In this document: piece by piece, positions 1 to 5,715 of the stretch
How the letters are laid out: every line of letters begins with the position of its first letter
Numbering within the stretch: position 1 is the stretch's first letter
Assembly (NCBI GenBank): GCA_017431185.1
Contig: JAFRLP010000579.1
Coordinates: 1-5,715, forward strand
From: Victivallales bacterium
GTDB taxonomy: Bacteria; Verrucomicrobiota; Lentisphaeria; Oligosphaerales; Oligosphaeraceae
Length of the DNA: 5,715 bases
Direction of reading: 5' to 3'
Made by a program: the position numbers and the translations under genes
The notes under the pieces: generated by a model
Told to the model about the DNA's origin: nothing
Database searches by the model: none
Seen by the model: only the letters and a program-made list of their open reading frames with translations

Positions 1-2
1 CA

Positions 3-2870
3 ATGCGCCCAGACGTCAAACTGCCAAAGAGAATAGAGGGAAAGTGGATTTGGCTGAATGAGAATTCCACGGCTGATGTCCAGCACCTGTTTCTGCGTCA
101 GGATTTCACCATCGATGAAATGCCAGGCGTGGCCGAACTCTGGCTGGCCGCACATTGCCATTTCCATGTCATCATCAATGGCCGTCCCTGCGCGGCGGGG
201 CCGATTCCCCATCCGGGGGCGGGGAAGGCCGCATACGTGCTTCACGTTGATGTGACTCCGCTGCTGGAGGTGGGGATCAACCATGTCGCCATCTTGGCGC
301 ATGATTTCCGCACCGCGCTGGCGGGTGTGCGCTCCACCCTGACGGGGATATGGGCACAATTGGATGTCGATGGCGACCCGTCGCTGTGGACAGACCGCAA
401 TTGGCTCTGCGCCAGGGCCGCCAATTATCTGCCGACGGGACTGCGCACCGCCCCGTGTGACGTCGATGTGGAATGCGTCGATATGCGGGTGAGTTCGCAG
501 GCATGGATTACGGAGGACTTCCGCAAGCTCAAGGCCTCCAAGAGCCTTGCCTGGAAGGAACCCAATCTGGTGAATCCCCCAACCACGGTGAAGGGCACGC
601 TGGAGTCCATGGAGCAGTTGCCGCGCATCCCCGAACTGACCCCTGTGCAGAAAATCTGTTCGGAGGGCATGGTGGAACCCGTGGGGGCCACGACCTGGGT
701 GGTCTTCGGCAAAGGCGAAGTCTCCGGCATCTTTGTCGGCGTGACGCGGGTCACCGCGCCTCAGGAGGGCGATTGCACGGGACTGTTCTTCAGCGAGGCT
801 CCCAGTGTGCTGTACGTGAATGGCCAGAAGGTCTTCGAGCAGGCGCTGCCTCCGCTGCCGGTGAGAGGAACCGTCCCTGCCAGGCGGCATGACCGCCTGC
901 AGTCGCTGGAGTTTGCCAGTCCCCAGATCACCGTGCATCTACAGGAGGGCGACAACCAGGTGATGCTGGTGCAGAACTGCGTGGCTGGAAGCAACAGCGC
1001 CACCTTTATCCTGCCCGAACTGCTGACGGGGGCATTCAAGGGCTGGGAGGGGACAGGCGGCTGGATTACCTTCGGGCCGATGAACTCGCCCATGCGGCTC
1101 ATCCATCCCAACTTCCCCTTTGAGGACCTGGTCAAGACCCCTTTCATTCCAGACCCCATCTCCCCCTGCGACCCGAGCGTCTGGTATCTGGCGGCGTCAT
1201 TCAACAAACTGGAGGGGGCGCACGCCGACCCCTCCATTCCGTTCTCCCTGGAGCCGGGGCATTTTGTGGTGTATGATTTCGGCCAGACCTTCTACGCCTT
1301 CCCGCGGCTTGCGTTGTCTGGCTCCAGCGGCGATGTCCTGGATATCGTCTGCGGCGAATGTCTGGGAGAGAACGGCGAGGTGCTGACGTATTTGCCGGAT
1401 GGACGCCGCAACGCCACCACCCTGATCCTGGACAAGGGAATGCAGGAGTGGATTTCCGCCACGCCAAAGGGCGTCCGCTACCTGATGGTGGTGGCGCGCA
1501 AAACCCACGCGCCCGTGACGATGGAGCGCGTGGCCCTGTGGCAGGAGGCCCTGGACACGGAGACCCGCGGGAATTTCGTCTGTTCCTCCAATGCCCTCAA
1601 TGAAATCTGGAATACCTGCGTGAGGACCCTGCGCGTCACCATGCAGGGCGTTTTCCTGGATTCTCCGACCAAGGACCAGGCGCAGATTCTGCCAGACGCG
1701 ATGATTCAAAGCCGTGTCGCCTGCCTGGCCTACGGCGCCTGGGAATTGGCGGCGCAGTCTCTGGTCTCCTTTGCGCGGACGCAGTTCGAGACCGGCGAGA
1801 TGAACGCCCTGAGTCCCTCGGGCCTGTTCCAGGCCGTGCCGGACTTCTCTCTGTGCTGGCCAACGTGGCTGCAAACCCACATTCTGTTCACTGGAAACAA
1901 TGAACTGCTCAAGTCAATGGTCATTCCACTGGAGAAACTGATGGCATGCTATGACCATCTGGCCATTGAACCCGACGGGCCGTTGGGCGACCTGCATGAG
2001 AAGATGGGGGTCTATTGTTTCCTTGACCACGGGGACATTGACCGCCGCGGCATTGTCACTGGCCTGAATGCGATTTACTGCCGTGCATTGCTCTCGGCCT
2101 CCTGGCTGGTCACCCAGGCCGGAAACCATGAACTGGGGGAGGTCTATCGCCGCCGCGCCAGTCGTGTCGCGGGAAAGGTCCATGCCTTGACCTGGGATTC
2201 GCAGAGGCATCTGTTTGCCGATGCGTTCTACGACGGCGAGGCCTCTCAAAAATACTCCTGGCAGAGCAGTCTGCTGGCCTTGTACGGCGGCATTGCCCGC
2301 CCCGAGGAGTACGATGAAATCTGGAACACGCTGTTCTCGGACGAGCCGCCATTCGAGCGTCTGGCGGACAGCGAGTACAACAACCCCTATTTCAAGTACT
2401 ATGTGCTGGAAGCCGCCTTTGCCCTGGGACATCGCGATTGGGCGCTGAAACTCATTGAGCACTACTGGGGCGGTATGAACCGGGCCGGCGCCAATACCTG
2501 GTGGGAACTGTACACACCCAGCACCCCTGAAATGAATCTGCGCCCCTGCGCCAAATGCCAGGGGTACGGTGTGTCGCCTGCCTCGTTCCTCATTTCGGAG
2601 GTGGCGGGCATCCGTCCCGCCGACCCTGGCATGCGCCTGGTCTATTTCAATCCGCTGCCTGGGGACGTGAAATGGGTGAATGCCTCCATTCCCACGCCGA
2701 ATGGCCTCATTCACATTGAATGGAAATTGGGTGATGACGGCTCCTTCATGGCGACCATCAATTCGTCCTATCCGCTTTCAGTGGTTCCCGTGCTTTCCGT
2801 CTCCGTCGCCGAATCCGCCACCTTCTCCGTCAACGACAAGGTCACGATTCTGGCGCAGGATGAGGAATAG
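3..2870 (+). CDS. GH78-type (alpha-L-rhamnosidase-like) glycoside hydrolase, divergent active-site motif
   Basis: Probable inverting glycosidase that removes a terminal rhamnose or related sugar from an oligosaccharide or glycoside; the substrate is not known. The domain order matches GH78: an N-terminal beta-sandwich (about residues 14-125, with ING at 58-60, DVTPLL and GINHVAILAH), a second similar sandwich (about 225-340, YVNG at 271-274, GDNQVML), a pre-catalytic sandwich (about 420-515, VVYDFGQTF and GVRYLMV), an (alpha/alpha)6 catalytic barrel (about 527-875) and a C-terminal beta domain (about 876-955). The expected general-base region is present as TWWE (E835). The acid motif reads DSPTKDQAQILPD (553-565) instead of the family DCPxRE..GW.GD form, so D558 sits where Glu is usual and the Trp is lost. 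No signal peptide follows the first Met, but only two bases lie upstream, so the true start could be earlier. It is followed by a sialidase-like gene. Fold and family are fairly sure; rhamnose specificity is not. Confidence 0.85.
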   Translation: MRPDVKLPKRIEGKWIWLNENSTADVQHLFLRQDFTIDEMPGVAELWLAAHCHFHVIINGRPCAAGPIPHPGAGKAAYVLHVDVTPLLEVGINHVAILAHDFRTALAGVRSTLTGIWAQLDVDGDPSLWTDRNWLCARAANYLPTGLRTAPCDVDVECVDMRVSSQAWITEDFRKLKASKSLAWKEPNLVNPPTTVKGTLESMEQLPRIPELTPVQKICSEGMVEPVGATTWVVFGKGEVSGIFVGVTRVTAPQEGDCTGLFFSEAPSVLYVNGQKVFEQALPPLPVRGTVPARRHDRLQSLEFASPQITVHLQEGDNQVMLVQNCVAGSNSATFILPELLTGAFKGWEGTGGWITFGPMNSPMRLIHPNFPFEDLVKTPFIPDPISPCDPSVWYLAASFNKLEGAHADPSIPFSLEPGHFVVYDFGQTFYAFPRLALSGSSGDVLDIVCGECLGENGEVLTYLPDGRRNATTLILDKGMQEWISATPKGVRYLMVVARKTHAPVTMERVALWQEALDTETRGNFVCSSNALNEIWNTCVRTLRVTMQGVFLDSPTKDQAQILPDAMIQSRVACLAYGAWELAAQSLVSFARTQFETGEMNALSPSGLFQAVPDFSLCWPTWLQTHILFTGNNELLKSMVIPLEKLMACYDHLAIEPDGPLGDLHEKMGVYCFLDHGDIDRRGIVTGLNAIYCRALLSASWLVTQAGNHELGEVYRRRASRVAGKVHALTWDSQRHLFADAFYDGEASQKYSWQSSLLALYGGIARPEEYDEIWNTLFSDEPPFERLADSEYNNPYFKYYVLEAAFALGHRDWALKLIEHYWGGMNRAGANTWWELYTPSTPEMNLRPCAKCQGYGVSPASFLISEVAGIRPADPGMRLVYFNPLPGDVKWVNASIPTPNGLIHIEWKLGDDGSFMATINSSYPLSVVPVLSVSVAESATFSVNDKVTILAQDEE

Positions 2871-2903
2871 GGTGCGTTTCTGAAGAACGTTCAACTTGAA
2901 TTC
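2871..2903 (+). other. 33-bp intergenic spacer with overlapping palindromes
   Basis: This AT-richer spacer between the two glycan genes carries three short overlapping dyads: GAACGTTC (2885-2892), TTCAA-C-TTGAA (2890-2900) and TGAATTCA (2897-2904, ending on the first base of the start codon). There is no Shine-Dalgarno and no recognisable -35/-10 pair, which fits co-transcription with the upstream gene. The dyads could bind a regulator or fold in the mRNA near the start, but they are short enough to be chance. Confidence 0.3.
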
Positions 2904-3992
2904 ATGTCAGTTCATTCCATGACCAGAAGCGAGCATCCCCTGTTTTCGTCTCCTGGCAATCCGCGGAATTCCGAGGGTGCTTTCGTCACGCTTGACGATG
3001 GGCGAATCCTGTTCATCTACTCCCGCTACAACGGGGTGGACTGGCATGACAACTCCGCCGCTGACCTGGCATGGTGCTGCTCCGCGGATGACGGGCGCAG
3101 TTGGAGCGAGCCTCGGATTCTCTTACGCAACGATTGTCCTCAGGGCAACCTGATGAGCGTTTCCCTGCTGCGTCTGGCCGATCATCGCATTGCGCTGCTG
3201 TATTCCGCCAAACGCCCCATGGCCGATGAGGATTATCCCGCCTACATTCCCGTCTTTCGCTATTCCGATGATGAGGCGAAGACCTGGAGTCCGGAGAACC
3301 GACTTTCAGGCCCGCGCAACATCATCTGCATCAACAATGACCGAATGGTCCAGTTGAAGTCCGGACGGCTGCTGGTGCCGAATGCGCGAATCACGGTGGC
3401 CAAGACCCCGAAAGGGCGGGCCTTCTATCCCCTTGTGTCCACCGTGATGTACTCTGATGATGGCGGCGCGAACTGGTTTGATTCCCTCTCCCTCCTGTAT
3501 CCGCCCCAGGATAGCGCTTCGGGGCTTCAGGAACCAGGATTGATTGAACTCAATGATGGCCGCCTGATGCTGTGGGCACGCACCGACCTGCGCTGCCAGT
3601 ACCGCAGTTTCTCCAGCGACCAGGGAATGACCTGGACCACCCCCCAGCCTTGGCGGGAATTCGCCAGCCCAGTGGCTCCCCTCTCCCTCAAACGGGACCC
3701 CGTCGATGGCAAACTGGTGGCCGTCTGGGTCGATGCCGACCCTTGCTGGGGGATTGCTCCCGTCCATCAAGGCACCTGGGGACGCGCGCCGCTGGCCATG
3801 GCCTTTAGCCGTGATGACGGAGCCTCCTGGCAGGACAGGCAGCTTCTGGAGAATGACCCCACCTGCGGATACTGCTACACCGCCATCCATTTCACGCCTA
3901 CCGCCATCCTGCTGGCATATTGTTGCGGAGGACGGGGGAAGTACACGCTGCAGGATACGAAAATCGTCCGTCTGGCACGAGAGTCAACCTGA
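2904..3992 (+). CDS. Sialidase-like (BNR/Asp-box) beta-propeller protein, putative exo-glycosidase
   Basis: Six-bladed propeller protein of the sialidase/neuraminidase superfamily (BNR_2 type), likely a glycan-acting hydrolase whose sugar cannot be named from sequence. Five Asp boxes of form S-x-D-x-G-x-x-W are visible: SADDGRSW (60-67), SDDEAKTW (121-128, Glu for Gly), SDDGGANW (184-191), SSDQGMTW (237-244) and SRDDGASW (302-309). Candidate active-site residues are R21 in the N-terminal NPRNSEG segment, E210 in LQEPGLIEL, R226 in LMLWARTD and a Tyr near YCYT (323-326); these are family-based guesses. Its 362 residues fit a bare catalytic propeller with no added binding domain. There is no signal peptide, so it is probably cytoplasmic. 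It follows the GH78-type gene by 33 bp, in the same frame, with no Shine-Dalgarno. Met6 (position 2919) is an alternative start. True sialidase activity is uncertain, since many PVC relatives have no tested substrate. Confidence 0.82.
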   Translation: MSVHSMTRSEHPLFSSPGNPRNSEGAFVTLDDGRILFIYSRYNGVDWHDNSAADLAWCCSADDGRSWSEPRILLRNDCPQGNLMSVSLLRLADHRIALLYSAKRPMADEDYPAYIPVFRYSDDEAKTWSPENRLSGPRNIICINNDRMVQLKSGRLLVPNARITVAKTPKGRAFYPLVSTVMYSDDGGANWFDSLSLLYPPQDSASGLQEPGLIELNDGRLMLWARTDLRCQYRSFSSDQGMTWTTPQPWREFASPVAPLSLKRDPVDGKLVAVWVDADPCWGIAPVHQGTWGRAPLAMAFSRDDGASWQDRQLLENDPTCGYCYTAIHFTPTAILLAYCCGGRGKYTLQDTKIVRLAREST

Positions 3993-4002
3993 GAAATGGC
4001 AT

Positions 4003-4614
4003 CTATTCAGGCAATGCCTCGCCAGTCAACAGCATGAACTTCTGGGCAAGGATGATTTTGCGGTTGGCCGCCCTGTCCTCGGCCAGGCTGCGCAGACTTT
4101 TGAGTTCGCTTTCCAGACGGGTGATTTGCAGTTGCTGCCTGGCCTGCGCCTCGTCGAAGCTGCGTTCCATCAGTGCCTGGAGTTGGGCTTTGCACTCCTG
4201 ATGCTCTTGGGCACGTGCGGGATTGCCCTTGAGGTCACGGATTTTGCGCGCCAGGGTGCGTATTTCGCTTTCCGTGCGCAGTTGCCTGATTTGCCGCTCG
4301 TATTCGTCAGGCTGCCTCTCCTTCAGCGCAATGATTTCCTGAAAGCGTTTGAGCATCAGTTCCAGGTATGGATAGGCGTGTTCAGGGTGCGCCTGGCAGC
4401 GACGCAGCCACTCCGTCAGCAAATCCGGGGCGTGTTCCCGGTAGAACTGCTCCAGCACGTCCAGAGGCAAGTCTGGATAGTTTTTCTGCGCCAGGGCCAG
4501 GTTCTGCTGGCGCACCGTCTCCCCCGTCTCATCCACGGCAGAAGGCTCTGCGGGACGGTCTTCCGCCCGCAGGCAACAGAGCGACGACAGCAGTATGCAG
4601 AGAATCAGGCGCAT
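4003..4614 (-). CDS. Exported charged coiled-coil protein, function unknown
   Basis: I do not recognise a family for this 203-residue protein. The first 17 residues look like a Sec signal peptide (MRLILCILLSSLCCLRA, then EDRPAEP), with probable signal peptidase I cleavage after RA; the cysteines are not in a good lipobox. The mature part is strongly charged and helical. The first half holds LPLDVLEQFYREHAPDLL and PYLELMLKRFQEI-type helices, and residues about 100-195 form a likely coiled coil rich in Glu, Arg, Gln and Leu (for example QLQITRLESELKSLRS). It probably sits in the periplasm, perhaps as an oligomer or a partner of an envelope machine. It begins 9 bp after the stop of the OleB-like gene, so it is most likely the last gene of the gspF operon. 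No Shine-Dalgarno is seen upstream. Its stop lies 10 bp from the stop of the convergent sialidase-like gene. An antisense plus-strand frame is open across it, but the signal peptide and coiled-coil pattern favour this strand. Confidence 0.72.
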   Translation of the reverse strand: MRLILCILLSSLCCLRAEDRPAEPSAVDETGETVRQQNLALAQKNYPDLPLDVLEQFYREHAPDLLTEWLRRCQAHPEHAYPYLELMLKRFQEIIALKERQPDEYERQIRQLRTESEIRTLARKIRDLKGNPARAQEHQECKAQLQALMERSFDEAQARQQLQITRLESELKSLRSLAEDRAANRKIILAQKFMLLTGEALPE

Positions 4615-4623
4615 TGGCGGGAT

Positions 4624-5475
4624 TTACGTCAGGATTTCCCGAATGACCCGTTCGGGGGCATCCTCCAGAAGATAGTGTGAGGCCTCGGGCAGGGAGACGG
4701 CACGGGCGTGGGGGTAAATCTCGCGCCAGCGGTCATAGAATCCAGTGTGGAAACAGAAATCCTGCGCTCCCCAGATAAGCGTAATCGGCTTGTCCTGGAG
4801 CAGTGGCAACCCCTCCTGGATGGCTTTGAGCGTGTTCCAGGTCGGATGCGTTGGCTTGAGCGGGATGTCCTGGACAAAGCGCTGGGTGGCGATGCGGTCA
4901 TGCCAGTTGCCATAGGGGGCGCGATAGCCGTCAGCCACCTCCTTGGGCAGACGCCTGGCCGCCGCCATGCGGATGGCTCCCTCCACAAAGGCGTTGCATC
5001 CTCGGATGAGGAACGCGCCCAGGAAGGGGCAGCGTCCCAGAAAGATGCGTTTTGGGCAGTCATCCGACAAATAGGCGGCGGTGTTCATCAGGACGATGCG
5101 GCGGATGTTTTCGGGGTGTCGCACGGCGTATCCCATTCCGATGCCGCCGCCCCAGTCGTGGAGCACCAGGGTAATGTCCTTGAGGCGAAGGTCCTCGTCA
5201 AGCCATTTTTCGAGGTTGCGGATGTGCCCGTCGAGGTGGTACGGCCACTCCTGGGGCTTGTCGGACAGCCCGCAGCCGAGGTTGTCGAGTGCGTAGGCGT
5301 GGTAGCCCGCCTGGGCGGCTGCTGGGATGAGCTGCCGGTAAAAGAACGACCAGGTGGGGTTGCCGTGCAGCATCACCATGGGGCTTCCGTCCCCCTGCTG
5401 GACATGGTGCAGCCTGTATCCGTCAGGCGATGTCGTGAAATTGGGTTGGAATGGATAGAGGTCTTTCCAGGTCAT
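4624..5475 (-). CDS. Alpha/beta hydrolase, OleB/HLD-III-like (haloalkane dehalogenase family)
   Basis: Soluble alpha/beta hydrolase of 283 residues, the usual length for haloalkane dehalogenase-like enzymes. The motifs fit subfamily III, which includes OleB, the beta-lactone decarboxylase that makes the final alkene in oleABCD hydrocarbon synthesis. Visible residues are the N-terminal LYPF, the oxyanion/halide region HGNPTWSF (H37 to F44, with N39), the nucleophile elbow HDWGGG (D107, W108), NTAAY after strand 6 (131-135), a cap with GCNAFVEGA (159-167), the acid D239 in WGAQDF and the catalytic H267 in SHYLLED. An Asp acid after strand 7, not a Glu after strand 6, separates it from HLD-II enzymes such as LinB. 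There is no signal peptide. Its ATG overlaps the gspF stop by 4 bp (ATGA), so translation is probably coupled; the small exported protein follows. A dehalogenase or epoxide-hydrolase-like role is possible. The fold is very sure; the OleB role is moderately supported, since no oleA, oleC or oleD lies in the window. Confidence 0.88.
   Translation of the reverse strand: MTWKDLYPFQPNFTTSPDGYRLHHVQQGDGSPMVMLHGNPTWSFFYRQLIPAAAQAGYHAYALDNLGCGLSDKPQEWPYHLDGHIRNLEKWLDEDLRLKDITLVLHDWGGGIGMGYAVRHPENIRRIVLMNTAAYLSDDCPKRIFLGRCPFLGAFLIRGCNAFVEGAIRMAAARRLPKEVADGYRAPYGNWHDRIATQRFVQDIPLKPTHPTWNTLKAIQEGLPLLQDKPITLIWGAQDFCFHTGFYDRWREIYPHARAVSLPEASHYLLEDAPERVIREILT
5472..5475 (-). other. ATGA stop/start overlap (translational coupling)
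   Basis: On the minus strand the stop TGA of gspF (5474-5472) and the start ATG of the OleB-like gene (5475-5473) share bases as ATGA. No Shine-Dalgarno is seen in the preceding 17 bases, so re-initiation by ribosomes finishing gspF is the simplest way to start the hydrolase. Confidence 0.75.
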
Positions 5476-5715
5476 TGCAGCAATTGGTTGATTTGTCCGA
5501 GGTAACCGGCGTAGAAACTGATGATGCGGAAGGCTAGGAAGATGACCAGTAGGATGTACAGGATGACTGGCAGGATTTTGGCCAGGACCGCCATCCGCAT
5601 CTCCGCCGACTCCAGGGAGAGTTGGGCGATGCGGGCGCAGAACTCCGGCAGTTGGCCCGTCTGCTCTCCTGTTTGGACCAGTGTCGGAAGGGAGGAGTGG
5701 GCCTCGCGGCTCATC
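5472..5715 (-). CDS. Type II secretion / type IV pilus inner-membrane protein GspF/PilC family, C-terminal end (5' cut by window)
   Basis: This is the last 80 or so residues of a T2SSF-domain protein, the polytopic inner-membrane platform that works with the secretion or pilus ATPase to assemble pseudopilins. The visible part holds the family motif with the form LVQTGEQTGQL (residues 12-22 of the visible part; GE and TG are the conserved pairs), a short amphipathic helix and one long membrane segment (about residues 44-70, ILPVILYILLVIFLAF), then a short tail ending in NQLLQ. The tail after the TM, IISFYAGYLGQI, differs from the classic GspF ending and resembles forms I recall from PVC bacteria. 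The reading frame runs off the window at 5715, so the Met at 5714-5712 is not the start; the real gene is likely several hundred residues longer. Its TGA overlaps the start of the OleB-like gene. Whether it serves a full type II system or a pilus cannot be seen here. Confidence 0.8.
   Translation of the reverse strand, partial: MSREAHSSLPTLVQTGEQTGQLPEFCARIAQLSLESAEMRMAVLAKILPVILYILLVIFLAFRIISFYAGYLGQINQLLQ

Noticed and set aside
1914..2714. Long minus-strand open frames opposite the GH78-type gene (also 1197-1880 and 761-1237).
   Set aside because: Each lies inside a strongly supported plus-strand gene and has no family motif; long mirror frames are common in GC-rich coding DNA.
3998..4018. 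Inverted repeat GGCAT...ATGCC between the convergent genes as a possible bidirectional terminator.
   Set aside because: The stem is only 5 bp with an 11-base loop, reaches into the coiled-coil gene, and no T-run follows on either strand.
4564..4614. Lipoprotein signal in the exported coiled-coil protein, because of the cysteines in LSSLCC.
   Set aside because: The residues before the cysteines do not fit the lipobox (Leu or Cys where Gly, Ala or Ser is needed), while LRA-ED is a good signal peptidase I site.
3706..4680. A 324-codon open frame on the plus strand crossing the sialidase-like end and the coiled-coil gene.
   Set aside because: It overlaps the sialidase-like gene out of frame and runs antisense to a gene with a good signal peptide; no domain or motif is visible. 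It is a GC-bias shadow.
4624..5475. Naming the hydrolase as a true haloalkane dehalogenase.
   Set aside because: The catalytic set also fits OleB, and the LYPF, NTAAY and cap motifs lean that way; the sequence alone does not prove dehalogenation.
4708..5505. A 265-codon open frame on the plus strand opposite the OleB-like hydrolase.
   Set aside because: It is fully antisense to a gene with a complete set of catalytic motifs, and its protein shows no recognisable domain.
1..5715. RNA genes, CRISPR arrays, insertion sequences or attachment sites.
   Set aside because: No direct repeat arrays, transposase motifs, terminal inverted repeats or tRNA-like folds were seen; nearly all bases are in the five genes.

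Overview
This 5.7 kb, GC-rich bacterial window holds two convergent gene groups that meet tail to tail with only 10 bp between them. Nothing in it identifies the species. A carbohydrate-active gene pair with no signal peptides, a GspF with an unusual C-terminal tail, an OleB-like hydrolase, and the absence of Shine-Dalgarno motifs at all three visible gene starts together suggest the Planctomycetes-Verrucomicrobia-Lentisphaerae (PVC) group. That placement is an inference of moderate strength.

Left half (plus strand, 3-3992): a 955-residue GH78-type (alpha-L-rhamnosidase-like) glycoside hydrolase is followed 33 bp later by a 362-residue sialidase-like beta-propeller protein with five Asp-box repeats. 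They share a reading frame and are probably co-transcribed. Neither shows a signal peptide, although only 2 bp precede the first start in the window, so both probably act on imported oligosaccharides or glycosides in the cytoplasm. The GH78-type enzyme keeps the C-terminal catalytic glutamate region (TWWE) but has a divergent version of the usual DCPxRE..GW.GD acid motif, so its sugar specificity is open.

Right half (minus strand, 5715-4003): reading downstream, there is the C-terminal end of a GspF/PilC-type inner-membrane protein of a type II secretion or type IV pilus system (cut by the window edge), an alpha/beta hydrolase closest to the HLD-III/OleB group (haloalkane dehalogenase-like, including beta-lactone decarboxylases of olefin synthesis), and a small exported, charged, coiled-coil protein of unknown function. 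A 4-bp ATGA overlap and a 9-bp gap make this a tight operon. The functional link between the secretion gene and the hydrolase is not clear from the sequence.

There are no RNA genes, mobile elements, CRISPR arrays or convincing terminators. Nearly the whole window is coding, and the longest non-coding stretch is 33 bp. I do not see strong evidence of a new defence or mobile system. The points most worth following are the altered GH78 active-site motif and the OleB-like gene placed next to gspF rather than next to visible oleA/C/D genes.
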